DNA of 64,000 bases from Gp13-AA77 sp035578005 (lineage in GTDB: Bacteria; Acidobacteriota; Terriglobia; UBA7540). Under the pieces are notes generated by a model. It was given only the letters and a program-made list of their open reading frames with translations. It did not search any database and was not told the DNA's origin. The stretch is from NCBI GenBank assembly GCA_035578005.1, contig DATJYK010000131.1, positions 16,946 through 80,945 of the forward strand. Reading direction: 5' to 3'. Of this stretch, positions 49,625 through 57,954 are shown piece by piece. Position numbers and translations under genes: made by a program. Position 1 is the stretch's first letter. Each line of letters starts with the position of its first letter.

Positions 49625-50192
49625 CAAACTGTTCGCTCGCCCGGAAGGCAGGTTGGAGATGTCTCAAGTCTCGGACTTAACATTACCCAGTAAATGCAGT
49701 CCTCCATAAAGACATAGAATCCTCGGAAGACCGGCTCAGACAATAAGTTGCTGGACGCCATACAGATGCAGCCAAGGCTCTGGAAAGGGCCGGCTTTGGG
49801 TTTCCAAAATCTTCGCTCCTACCCAAAATCGGATGAATTTCTATAGCTTTTTGGATAGTCTGGTTATCTTTTTTCATAAGCCGTCAAACAACCGCGTCCG
49901 GGATTTCTCATCTCGGGAACAGGCCAAGCCGTCGGTATAGGGTTGGCGTTACAACCGATGCTCCTCTGCCTCCAGTTTCTAAGCCTCACCGCTAGTATCC
50001 GATAGATGCTTTCGCGCGGCTCACGATTCGAGTGGAAACGATTGCAGGGCGTTCCGCACCAAATAATCTGTGGCCTACCCGGGGTTCGGCCCGCAGCGCC
50101 TGGGCCGAAAGGGCAGTATGCGTGCACCCACGAGAGCCGGGGTGGAATCTAACTTGGTAGGCGACTGATTGGGTTAGAGTGGGGAGCTAGCC
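49625..50192. other. Long intergenic region without recognisable gene
   Basis: About 570 bp with small open frames lacking coding character or ribosome sites. No tRNA-like fold, heptamer array or clear palindrome was found. It should include divergent promoters for the regulator and the small membrane protein. Confidence 0.45.
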
Positions 50193-50510
50193 ATGCGAAC
50201 GATGCAAGAAGTGCTTTCAGGATTGATAAAATTGGGATTGCTGGCCGTGGGCGTTTTGTACGCCATCCAGATCCTCAAGACTTACGCGAGAGCGCGCGCG
50301 GGGGAGCCGCATTGGCCTCCCCTTGACTGGAAAGAGCCCATTCGGTCTGCCGAGCAAGTGCTGATCTGGGGAGGAGTATTTGTAGTGGCTGTTGGAGTCA
50401 GGCTGGTGCGGCCGCTGGTTGACACGCTCTCCGAGGCTTCGGCTGAGGTTGGAGAGTGGGCGATGAACCGCCACCAGACTGAGGCGACTGTTCGGACGCG
50501 AACCCGGTAG
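50193..50510 (+). CDS. Small hypothetical membrane protein
   Basis: A 105-residue protein with two hydrophobic segments, LIKLGLLAVGVLYAIQIL (about 10-28) and VLIWGGVFVVAVGVRLV (about 56-72), and a charged C-terminus. No known family is recognised. The start follows a weak GGGGAG. It converges on bacterioferritin across a hairpin, so it is probably monocistronic. Coding confidence rests on the hydrophobic pattern and length. Confidence 0.55.
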   Translation: MRTMQEVLSGLIKLGLLAVGVLYAIQILKTYARARAGEPHWPPLDWKEPIRSAEQVLIWGGVFVVAVGVRLVRPLVDTLSEASAEVGEWAMNRHQTEATVRTRTR

Positions 50511-50553
50511 CTAGGGTCGCGGGGCGGAGCGGGAACCTACCGTCCTGCTCTCA

Positions 50554-50611
50554 TTTCGGGCCCGTGGTTGGTTCTTCTCCTCTCCTCCTTGGGCGAACCG
50601 CGGGCCCGAAA
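50554..50611. terminator. Bidirectional terminator-like hairpin
   Basis: A perfect 11-bp inverted repeat, TTTCGGGCCCG (50554-50564) and CGGGCCCGAAA (50601-50611), with further partial pairing inside, lies between the convergent ends of the small membrane protein and bfr. The flanking T/A stretches are short, so efficiency is uncertain. Confidence 0.6.
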
Positions 50612-50643
50612 AGCCCAGCATCACAAGAGAGTCTGGCGAGCCG

Positions 50644-51123
50644 CTATTCTTCCTCTTCCCCCATCTGTTCCACAAGGTAATTCTCAAGCCCGAGATCCTT
50701 AATAAGTCCGAGTTGGGTTTCGAGGAAATCGACGTGCTCTTCCTCGTCCTTAAGGATCTCCTTCAGCAGGTCCGCGGTGGCATTGTCTCCGGCTTTCTGA
50801 CAGGCAGCGACGGCATTGTTATACTCGGTCACGGCGCTAAGTTCCAGGTCCAGGTCGTTCTGGATTTGCTGCTTCACATCCTTACCAACATTGAGCTTCG
50901 GCAGGTCGCCCATGTTGGGCATGCCTTCGAGAAACAGAATTCTCTCGATCAGAATCTCGGCGTGTTTCATTTCGCCGATCGACTGTTTCTTGATCAATTC
51001 GCTGAGCCGTTCGTAACCCCAGTTCTCGCACATCTCAGCGTGCAAAAAATATTGGCTGATGGCGCCGAGTTCCTCCTTCAGCATTTGACTCAATGCTTCC
51101 AAGACTGCAGGCTTTCCCTTCAT
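50644..51123 (-). CDS. bfr: Bacterioferritin
   Basis: A 159-residue protein of normal bacterioferritin length. All ferroxidase ligands are visible: Glu18, Glu51, His54, Glu94, Glu127 and His130. Met52, the axial heme ligand, is present in GEMKHAE. Twenty-four subunits form a hollow shell that oxidises Fe(II) and stores Fe(III), with heme between subunit pairs helping release. The C-terminus is acidic (EQMGEEEE). The upstream region to 51197 is short and may contain an iron- or oxidative-stress-responsive promoter, but no clear Fur box is seen. No bacterioferritin-associated ferredoxin gene is adjacent. Confidence 0.96.
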   Translation of the reverse strand: MKGKPAVLEALSQMLKEELGAISQYFLHAEMCENWGYERLSELIKKQSIGEMKHAEILIERILFLEGMPNMGDLPKLNVGKDVKQQIQNDLDLELSAVTEYNNAVAACQKAGDNATADLLKEILKDEEEHVDFLETQLGLIKDLGLENYLVEQMGEEEE

Positions 51124-51197
51124 AGAAAAGCGTCTCCGTTTCTAAGATCTTGTGCTTTTGAGAGTTGCGCCCTCTGTGCTGATTGAACCCTCACGCG

Positions 51198-52211
51198 CTA
51201 GCGCCGGGCAACAAACTTGCCATTCAGTTCTTTTTCCTGCACGTGCGCAATCAGGTTGCGCACGCTGTTGGCGAGCTGTACAACTTCACCTTCGCCTTGA
51301 ACGTCGAATTCGATCTCATAGTTGCCGGCGGCCGCGTGATCAACAGCGGCTTTAAGGTCAACCAGCGGGCTAACCACTTCGCGGGGCAGAACGAAGCTTA
51401 CCCAAACGCTCAGCAGGAACACCAACGCGGAGACGAGACTCACCACCCACTCGGCGCGGCGTTTCAAACTGCGCGCCTCGCGGTGATCACTTTCCACCCG
51501 GCGCCAGCTTCGGGCCTCGAGATCGGCCGCCAACTTCACGAATTGATCACTGGCCTGCTGGAGCCCTGCGGAGGTCTGGCGGAGAGAAGGGTCGGTGGCT
51601 TCGAGAGTCTCGGTGATCTGGGCGTCGAACGAACCCACCTGAGTGCGGAGCTGATCAATCAACTCCGAGCGATCTTCGCGCCGAGCCCTCCGTAAAAGGT
51701 CGTTGATATCCCTTTCGTAGTCGTTCACCACCTTCTGAATCTGTTGCATGGGAGCCTCGCGCGGCACCCCCAGGCGCGACACCACCACATCGAAGCGACT
51801 CTGATAGAGGTTCAACTGATCGGCCATGCTCCCGGCAGTCGCGCGCTCCTCGGGCTGAATCTCACTCACCTGGCCGACGATATTCCTCAGACGGGCCAAG
51901 GATTGGTGGTTGGCCTCGAGATCATCGGCATCATGCAGCAGGAAGTAGTTCCGCTCCGCCCGGCGTGCATTTGCCATCTCAACTGAGGCGTGCTCAGCAA
52001 GGTTGGCAACCGGGGCGTCGACGTTGACGATGTGGTCTACAATGCTGGCCATCGCGAACAGATAGTAGATTGCGAGGACGATCACAGGAAAGAGGATGAG
52101 GCGGACAATCGCCAGGCTGTACACTACCCGGCGGCGCAGAGAGGCTCCTCGGGCGAATACCCTTAGTGGCCTTTGAAAGACGTGGAAGGGCCTACGCACT
52201 TCCAATCTCAT
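51198..52211 (-). CDS. Membrane HAMP-domain protein without output domain
   Basis: A 337-residue protein. A first membrane helix (SLAIVRLILFPVIVLAIYYL, about 33-52) leads to a periplasmic four-helix-bundle-like sensor (about 55-255) rich in Glu, Arg and Gln. A second helix (VVSLVSALVFLLSVWVSFVL, about 258-278) is followed by a HAMP domain (PLVDLKAAVDHAAAGNYEIE, VQLANSVRNLIAHVQ). The chain ends about 15 residues later, where a histidine kinase, chemoreceptor or cyclase domain would normally follow. No frameshift is evident. The layout resembles chemoreceptor and kinase sensors. It may act as an accessory subunit, or be a truncated receptor. Confidence 0.82.
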   Translation of the reverse strand: MRLEVRRPFHVFQRPLRVFARGASLRRRVVYSLAIVRLILFPVIVLAIYYLFAMASIVDHIVNVDAPVANLAEHASVEMANARRAERNYFLLHDADDLEANHQSLARLRNIVGQVSEIQPEERATAGSMADQLNLYQSRFDVVVSRLGVPREAPMQQIQKVVNDYERDINDLLRRARREDRSELIDQLRTQVGSFDAQITETLEATDPSLRQTSAGLQQASDQFVKLAADLEARSWRRVESDHREARSLKRRAEWVVSLVSALVFLLSVWVSFVLPREVVSPLVDLKAAVDHAAAGNYEIEFDVQGEGEVVQLANSVRNLIAHVQEKELNGKFVARR

Positions 52212-52569
52212 CCGTCAGACCTCCCCCCCTCGCAGTCACTTCCCGAGCCCGAGGGCGTGCGCCGCCTTCGTGAAGGCATATTACCCCAAATTGCCCCTTC
52301 TCGGAGAAAATTAACCCGACCAAGCATCAAAAAGACCCTCAAAGAGCGGCTCGCTTCGGTAAACGAAGCGAGAATGCCAGACGCCGGGAACTTTGCCAAG
52401 CCCTGAACGTATTGTACCTTAGAAGGAGCGGCACGCGGCCTTGTCAGGTTTGCTTGCGACTGGCCGAGGTGCCCCGCTCCGGCGTCACGCACAATCGGGT
52501 GAACGACGTGCCGTCTGCGGCCCCGTTCCGATTAGTTCAGCCGCCGGAAGTGGTCTCAAGGAGGTCGCA
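52212..52569. other. Intergenic region before PspC gene
   Basis: About 360 bp between divergent genes with no recognisable gene. TATTGTACC near 52409 may be promoter-associated. A strong AAGGAGG (52559-52565) serves the PspC start. Confidence 0.45.
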
Positions 52570-52911
52570 ATGTTCTGCGCTCAATGCGGGAAGGAATATG
52601 CTGACGCGGTGAATTATTGCAGCCACTGTGGTTCCAATCTTCAGCCGCCTGCGCCTCGGCCAGCGAAGAAGCTGTATCTTTCGCGCAACAATAAGAAGAT
52701 CGCTGGGGTGTGCGGAGGCTTTGCCGAGTACTTGGATATGGATCCGACTCTCGTTCGTTTGATCTGGGTGATGACGGCGCTATTTGCGGGCTGGGGCCTG
52801 TTGGGTTATTTGATCGCGTGGCTTGTCATTCCCGAAGAGCCACTCTTTCAGCCGGCTGCAAGTTCAGCCCAGAGTGCTCACAGTGCTCCGAGCGTCGCCG
52901 GCAATATCTGA
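52570..52911 (+). CDS. PspC-domain membrane protein with N-terminal zinc ribbon
   Basis: About 113 residues from the ATG at 52570, after AAGGAGG. Residues 1-25 form a zinc ribbon (MFCAQCGKEY, YCSHCGS, four Cys). Residues 38-95 are a PspC domain: LYLSRNNKKIAGVCGGFAEY, then a membrane helix (FAGWGLLGYLIAWLVIPEE). PspC proteins act in envelope-stress responses in the inner membrane, in Enterobacteria together with PspA and PspB. No other psp gene is near, so only the membrane role can be inferred. Confidence 0.9.
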   Translation: MFCAQCGKEYADAVNYCSHCGSNLQPPAPRPAKKLYLSRNNKKIAGVCGGFAEYLDMDPTLVRLIWVMTALFAGWGLLGYLIAWLVIPEEPLFQPAASSAQSAHSAPSVAGNI

Positions 52912-53015
52912 GCGCCGCAGATGGTCTGATCGCTTGTCGGAACCAGGCCCCTAGAGGGAGCAGTGGTGGACCACCCGGCGAGCGGCACCATCACAGCGAG
53001 AGGAAAGGAATAAGC

Positions 53016-53993
53016 GTGGAATCTGAGCTGTCCCTGGGATTCGTGCGCGTCGTTGAGGAGGCAGCGGTGGCGGCGGCTCGCACCATGGGTCGCGGAGATC
53101 GCCACTTCGCTGACAAGATGGCCGTGGAGGCCATGCGGCAGGTTCTCGAATCGGTGCCCATTGCTGGTACCGTCGTGATCGGCGAAGGCGAACGCGACGA
53201 GGCGCCCATGCTCTACATCGGCGAGGAAGTGGGGCCCAAGCAACGCGACAGCTTTCCGGAGGTGGACATTGCGGTGGATCCGCTCGAAGGCACGAACCTG
53301 TGCGCTATGGGGGTGGCTGGGGCGATAGCCGTGCTGGCCGCCTCCGAACGAGGAGGCCTGCTGCATGCGCCCGACTGCTACATGGAAAAGATCGTCGTAG
53401 AACCCGCTGCCAAGGGCGCCGTGGACTTGGACGCGCCGGCCAAGGACAACCTGAGAGCTATTGCCAGGCGTCTCGATCGCGATGTCGAGGATCTTGTGGT
53501 GGTCGTGCTCGATCGACCCCGGCACTCGAAGCTGATCGCGGACATTCGCGAGGCTGGGGCGCGCATTCGTCTGATTCCAGACGGAGATCTTTCTGCCGGA
53601 ATCACCGCCGCGGCTGGGGGCACGGGCGTTCATGTCGTGATGGGAACCGGTGGCGCTCCGGAGGGTGTGTTGACGGCTGCTGCTATGCGCTGCTTAAACG
53701 GCGAAATCCTGGGCCGTCTAGTTCCTAAAGATGAAGCCCAGGCTGAGCGCATTCGCTCCATGGGAATTCGCGACCCAAGGAAGGTATTCCGTACCGAGGA
53801 ACTGGCCCCTGGCCGGGAGATCATCTTCGCCGCCTCAGGCGTCACTGAAGGAAGCTTATTGAAGGGCGTGCGCTTCTTCGGCGACGGAGTGCGCGTGAAT
53901 TCACTGGTGATGACTCACGCCACACGTTCGCTGCGATTCATCGACTCCATCCATCTGTCAAAGAGACCGGACGTGAAGGTGCGCTTGTTTTAA
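53016..53993 (+). CDS. glpX: Fructose-1,6-bisphosphatase class II (GlpX)
   Basis: About 325 residues from the GTG at 53016, which follows AGGAAAGGA; upstream frame extension lacks coding sense. It has GEGERDEAPMLYIGE (metal and substrate loop), VDPLEGTN (residues 87-94) with Asp88 of the metal site, and C-terminal GVTEGSLLKGVRFFGDG. GlpX removes phosphate from fructose 1,6-bisphosphate in gluconeogenesis; some relatives also use sedoheptulose 1,7-bisphosphate. The length is normal. The PspC gene ends about 100 bp upstream; the two have no known functional link. Confidence 0.95.
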   Translation: MESELSLGFVRVVEEAAVAAARTMGRGDRHFADKMAVEAMRQVLESVPIAGTVVIGEGERDEAPMLYIGEEVGPKQRDSFPEVDIAVDPLEGTNLCAMGVAGAIAVLAASERGGLLHAPDCYMEKIVVEPAAKGAVDLDAPAKDNLRAIARRLDRDVEDLVVVVLDRPRHSKLIADIREAGARIRLIPDGDLSAGITAAAGGTGVHVVMGTGGAPEGVLTAAAMRCLNGEILGRLVPKDEAQAERIRSMGIRDPRKVFRTEELAPGREIIFAASGVTEGSLLKGVRFFGDGVRVNSLVMTHATRSLRFIDSIHLSKRPDVKVRLF

Positions 53994-54088
53994 GGCGGCT
54001 AGCCAGACCTGCTGTGGCGAGAGAAATTGGGGAACACCGGAAAGGCCAACTGCGTATCTGAAGTTGGTGGCAAATTACCGGAGGTACT

Positions 54089-54622
54089 ATGAGAAATGTT
54101 TCGCTAGTGAAGGCGCTCGTTTCCGCAGTCGTCATTCTTGCGGCGGGCTTCTGTTGGGTTGGCCCTACCGCAAGTGCCCAAGAAGAAGGCAAAGATCAAG
54201 ACAAGAATGGCGTAGTCCTGAAGACGCCGGCGGGTGGCTTTGAGGCCTCTGGCAATCTCAGGGCCTCACAAACAGGTTTGCCCGTGTATCCTGGCGCGAA
54301 GCCTATGGCCGAGACCGATAAAGACAGCGGCAATCTGACATTCTCCTTGAGCCGGGAGGGAAAGCCGGACGTCCATTTTCTGGTGGCAAAACTCGAGACG
54401 CACGATTCTGCAGAACTGGTTCGCGAATACTACAAGAAGAAGCTTGGCAACCGTGTGACAAAGTTCGTCGACAAGGATAAAGACGGCAATACGGTTTTTG
54501 AGATGAAAGAATCCGAGACGAGCGGCAAATTTGTCCAGATCAAATCGCTCTCTGAGAAGACCGAGATTGACTTGGTGCGTCTCGAGGGCGTCAAATTCTC
54601 GGACGGTATCGACATTCAATAG
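54089..54622 (+). CDS. Exported protein of unknown function, YPGA paralogue 1
   Basis: A 177-residue protein with a clear signal peptide (VSAVVILAAGFCWVGPTASA). After it come KTPAGGFEASGN and GLPVYPGAKPM, then an alpha-beta region (VHFLVAKLETHDSAELVREY, YKKKLGNRVT). The same landmarks occur in the next gene, so the two form a tandem pair. The ending KFSDGIDIQ is polar. I do not recognise a known family. The strong start (CGGAGGTACTATG context) supports the call. Confidence 0.75.
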   Translation: MRNVSLVKALVSAVVILAAGFCWVGPTASAQEEGKDQDKNGVVLKTPAGGFEASGNLRASQTGLPVYPGAKPMAETDKDSGNLTFSLSREGKPDVHFLVAKLETHDSAELVREYYKKKLGNRVTKFVDKDKDGNTVFEMKESETSGKFVQIKSLSEKTEIDLVRLEGVKFSDGIDIQ

Positions 54623-54649
54623 GACCGCCCCTTGGCCGGAGGATCTCTG

Positions 54650-55309
54650 ATGGCTAGCGTCCCACAACCACCGGTACCTAACCCACCGCTGCCACCCGTT
54701 CCTCCGCGGTCGAGTAGCAATACCCTCGCCATCGTTCTGTTGACGCTCGGACTCGTCATCGTGCTTTCTTGTGTCGCAATCGTATTCGGATTGCGCTTTC
54801 TCGCCCACGGCGTGAGAGTGAACGTCAAAGGCAGCGACGACAGCAAGCAGGTGAGCATCAAGACGCCCTTCGGAGGACTCGAGGTTCACAAGAATGTCGG
54901 CGTCACTGAGGCCAGTCTGGGATTGCCCATCTATCCCGGAGCAACGGCAGCGAAAGATGAAGACTCCGCCTCCGTGAGTCTGGCATTTGGCGGCGAGCAC
55001 GGTCTGCGCATTGTGGCAGGCAAGTTCGATACCTCCGACGCTGAGGACAAAGTACGCGACTTCTATCAAGACCGCCTGACAGCGCAGGAAGGACCGTTCA
55101 CGAAGGAAGAGAGAATTGACTCCGACCAGGACGGTTTTGATCTAGACAGCCATCAGACGGGGAACTTCACGGGTACGGACCACAGCGGCAAGACGATCTT
55201 CAAGATCAAGCGCACCGATGACGAGCGCGTGATCGCCCTCGACAGCCGGGACGGTGGGACGCGTATCGAAATGATTCGAATCACCAAAAAGAGCAACGAA
55301 GCCAACTGA
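54650..55309 (+). CDS. Membrane-anchored protein of unknown function, YPGA paralogue 2
   Basis: About 219 residues from the ATG at 54650, after GGAGG. A proline-rich N-terminus (PQPPVPNPPLPPVPPRSSS) precedes one membrane helix (TLAIVLLTLGLVIVLSCVAI). The periplasmic part matches paralogue 1 in order: KTPFGGLEVHKN, GLPIYPGATAA, LRIVAGKFDTSD and VRDFYQDRL. Paralogue 1 is cleaved while this one is anchored, suggesting a shared site at the membrane. It lies 27 bp downstream, so they are probably co-transcribed. Confidence 0.75.
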   Translation: MASVPQPPVPNPPLPPVPPRSSSNTLAIVLLTLGLVIVLSCVAIVFGLRFLAHGVRVNVKGSDDSKQVSIKTPFGGLEVHKNVGVTEASLGLPIYPGATAAKDEDSASVSLAFGGEHGLRIVAGKFDTSDAEDKVRDFYQDRLTAQEGPFTKEERIDSDQDGFDLDSHQTGNFTGTDHSGKTIFKIKRTDDERVIALDSRDGGTRIEMIRITKKSNEAN

Positions 55310-55400
55310 TATCTCACTCCCCGACCGCGGCTCTCAACCGCAAAGAACCGCCCACCGGCGCCCGCGCATCCAAGAAGCATATACACATGGAGGTGAATCG

Positions 55401-56303
55401 ATGTTTGCGATTACAGGCGCAACAGGAAATACCGGCAGCGTCGTTGCCGAGAAACTGCTGGCACAAGAGAAAAAGGTTCGAGTGATCGGCCGGGACGCTG
55501 CCCGATTGGCCAGGTTTGTGCAAAAAGGCGCGGAAGCCTTCGTCGCTGACGCCACGGACGCGGCCGCGCTCACCAGAGCCTTCGAGGGTGCCGAAGCCGT
55601 TTACGCGATGGTACCCCCCAACCTTGGTTCCACGGATGTCCGCGCCTACCAGGAAAGAGTGAGTGGTGCGTTGGCCTCAGCTCTTGCTAAGGCCTCAGTG
55701 CCCCGTGTGGTGGTGCTGAGTAGCGTCGGAGCCGACAAGCCTGACAAGACGGGACCCGTTGTGGGACTGCACAACCTCGAGCAGAAACTGAATGGAATTG
55801 CCGGCCTCAACACGGTTTACCTGCGAGCCGGCTATTTTATGGAGAATCTCTTGCCTCAAGTGGAGGTTATCCGAAATTTCGGAATCGTCGGTGGACCGCT
55901 CCGGCCTGACCTGAGGCTGCCCTTGGTTGCAACCTCTGACATCGGCGCCGTTGCGGCCGGCCTGCTGCTAAATCCGGATTTCACCGGGAAAGAGGCTCGG
56001 GAATTGTTGGGCCAGCGAGACGTGAAGTATCAGGAAGTGGCATCTGTAATTGGCAAAGCTATCGGGAAGCCGGACCTTGTCTACTCGCAATTGCCGCCTC
56101 AACAACTGAAGCCGGCCCTCGTTCAGATGGGCATGTCTTCGAATATGGCTGATCTGCTTCTGGAAATGGCCGAGGCCCTGAACTCTGGCTACATGCGGGC
56201 TCTCGAGCCGCGCTCGGAGCGCAATTCCACTTCGACATCACTTGAAACATTTGTATCAGAAGAGTTCGTCCCCCGTTTTCACGGAAGGGCGGCAAGCGCG
56301 TAG
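55401..56303 (+). CDS. NmrA-like NAD(P)-binding protein
   Basis: A 300-residue atypical short-chain dehydrogenase. The nucleotide-binding motif is FAITGATGNTGSVVAEKLL at the very N-terminus, followed by VIGRDAARL and AEAVYAMVPPN. The active-site Tyr-x-x-x-Lys of classical enzymes is not obvious, as in NmrA/HSCARG redox sensors. It may sense the NADP(H) state or reduce a quinone. A GGAGGTGAATCG ribosome site supports the start. Confidence 0.87.
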   Translation: MFAITGATGNTGSVVAEKLLAQEKKVRVIGRDAARLARFVQKGAEAFVADATDAAALTRAFEGAEAVYAMVPPNLGSTDVRAYQERVSGALASALAKASVPRVVVLSSVGADKPDKTGPVVGLHNLEQKLNGIAGLNTVYLRAGYFMENLLPQVEVIRNFGIVGGPLRPDLRLPLVATSDIGAVAAGLLLNPDFTGKEARELLGQRDVKYQEVASVIGKAIGKPDLVYSQLPPQQLKPALVQMGMSSNMADLLLEMAEALNSGYMRALEPRSERNSTSTSLETFVSEEFVPRFHGRAASA

Positions 56304-56405
56304 TGTCCGCACGGGGCGTTGCCGCTGCTGTCAGCGCTATCGCAGATTCGTGACACGCTGAACTCTTTTAGCACCGCGCCTTGCCTGGAATAGCGGCGGC
56401 CATTC

Positions 56406-56858
56406 CTAATCCGCGGCCGAGCCCGCGACAACCCTGTCAACCGAGAGTGCGCCAGAGCCCTTCGCCATAATCGTTAAAAGGATGGCGATCGCCAGAAGGT
56501 GATACTCAAAGCCCTCGCCCTTCTGATTGCCAGCCCAGTTCATGAAGAAACCGTTGGGCAAGTGGACCATTAGAATTGCCACGCACATATTCACGGCGAT
56601 GCCAAAGGCGGCGACCCGGCCCAGAAACCCCACGATCAAGCCGATGCCGCCGAAGAACTCGGCGCAAATAGCCAGTACCGCGAACGGGGCCGGAATGTGC
56701 ATCTGCTGCGTGAAAAATCCCATTGTTCCTTTGAAGCCGTAACCTCCAAACCAGCCCAGCATCTTCTGCGCGCCATGCGCAAAGAACACAATGCCCGTCA
56801 CCAGTCGCAGGAGGGTGAGCGTAAGGTTGTTTCCCGTTGCCGTCAGTTTGCGAATCAT
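56406..56858 (-). CDS. DoxX-family membrane protein
   Basis: A 150-residue protein with four membrane helices: TLTLLRLVTGIVFFAHGAQK, FAVLAICAEFFGGIGLIVGF, VAAFGIAVNMCVAILMVH and LLAIAILLTIMAKGSGAL. The start RLVTGIVFFAHGAQKMLGWF is typical of DoxX/MauE-like proteins. DoxX was named after thiosulfate:quinone oxidoreductase of Acidianus, but most bacterial members have an unknown, possibly redox-stress role. It converges on the NmrA-like gene. Confidence 0.9.
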   Translation of the reverse strand: MIRKLTATGNNLTLTLLRLVTGIVFFAHGAQKMLGWFGGYGFKGTMGFFTQQMHIPAPFAVLAICAEFFGGIGLIVGFLGRVAAFGIAVNMCVAILMVHLPNGFFMNWAGNQKGEGFEYHLLAIAILLTIMAKGSGALSVDRVVAGSAAD

Positions 56859-57105
56859 GTGGTTTCTCTCAAGAAGTAATGTATATCCAGAGGTTAACTA
56901 CACAGCGCGATAAGCGAGAATTCTTTGTGCTGCGACGCTGCCCAAGGCATTGCACCGAGTTATTGCACGGCGCCACCCCTCGGGCATCGGGCCCCAGGCA
57001 CGGGTACGGGCACCCGCACCACGGGACTCAACCATCACGCTCTGGCATCACACGCTGGAACCGGCGGACGGGGAACCCAAGCTTGCTCTCCGCCCGCCGG
57101 TTGAA

Positions 57106-57405
57106 CTACTTCTTTTTGGGGGGAACAACCGAATCCTTGAACGACTTTGCCAAGCGGAACTTCACCACGGTCTTAGCCGGGATCTTAATAGGTTCGCCGG
57201 TTTGAGGATTGCGTCCCATGCGGGCCTTGCGGTTCGCCTTGACGGCCTTGCCGAGTCCGGGAATGGTGAACTGCCCCGAGCTCTTGCATTCCTTCGTCGC
57301 CAAAGCTGCGATCTCTTCGAGAATCAAGGCTGCCGCCTTCTTCTGAATTCCCGCCTTTTCGGCCAAATGCCCCACCACCTGCGACTTCGTCATCGCTTTC
57401 GCCAT
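57106..57405 (-). CDS. HU-family DNA-binding protein
   Basis: About 99 residues from the ATG at 57405, which follows GAGGAGATC. It begins MAKAMTKSQVVGHLAEKAGI, has the dimerisation helices (AAALILEEIAALATKECKSS) and the DNA-bending beta arm (GKAVKANRKARMGRNPQTGE, then PIKIPAKTVVKFRLAKSFKD). HU dimers bend and compact DNA and help replication and transcription. The C-terminal PPKKK tail is slightly longer than in E. coli HU. The region 56859-57105 upstream of the stop shows no gene. Confidence 0.93.
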   Translation of the reverse strand: MAKAMTKSQVVGHLAEKAGIQKKAAALILEEIAALATKECKSSGQFTIPGLGKAVKANRKARMGRNPQTGEPIKIPAKTVVKFRLAKSFKDSVVPPKKK

Positions 57406-57676
57406 TTTATTTTGATCTCCTCTCCTATTTGATTTCGGGACCCCCATTCACATCCGTCAAGCGCACACTCTATGCAAGAAGAGTTCGGCTGTCAAGCCAT
57501 TTTCGCGTTTACGACCTCAAAATCAGCCACAAAAGATGCGGGTTCCCGAACGGTCGGTTCGGAAACCGGTGCGCCTGTCGGGTTCACCGCCACACCCACG
57601 CTCAGGCTCGGGCTGGTCGCGCCGAAGCCGCGTTTCGGGTACAATTACAAGGAAACCGTAATTGAACGGTAACCCT

Positions 57677-57895
57677 ATGCCCATTTTTGAGTATCGTTGC
57701 CGCGATTGTGGCGCCCAATTTGAAAAGTTCGTGCGCGCCGCATCCGAGAGCGTGACGTGCAAACAATGTGAGAGCCTTGAACTTGAGCGCCTGCTTTCGG
57801 TATTCGCCGTTTCGGGGCCCGCGGCAGCCAATGGCACCATGGAAAGCGGCCCTTGCCCGTGCGGAGCTCCACGGCGCGGTATGTGCGGCGAGTGA
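57677..57895 (+). CDS. FmdB-type zinc ribbon protein
   Basis: About 72 residues from the ATG at 57677. It starts MPIFEYRCRDCGAQFEKFV, the FmdB/CxxC_CxxC_SSSS family signature, with a second Cys pair in VTCKQCES and three more Cys near the end (CPCGAPRRGMCGE). Zinc binding is expected; the role is unknown, possibly regulatory. A TACAAT hexamer at about 57639 may be its promoter -10. Confidence 0.85.
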   Translation: MPIFEYRCRDCGAQFEKFVRAASESVTCKQCESLELERLLSVFAVSGPAAANGTMESGPCPCGAPRRGMCGE

Positions 57896-57954
57896 CAAGA
57901 TTATGCGCGATCGGAGTTTCCGCGCAGCTCCAGCCGCTCGCGTTTTTGGACAGA

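Noticed and set aside
49625..50192. Possible tRNA or small RNA gene
   Set aside because: No cloverleaf arms, TTCGA loop in context or terminator was found by eye; a covariance-model search would be needed to be sure.
52710..53015. N-terminal extension of GlpX by about 100 residues
   Set aside because: The extension overlaps the PspC gene in another frame and lacks GlpX homology features; the GTG at 53016 has a good ribosome site and gives normal length.
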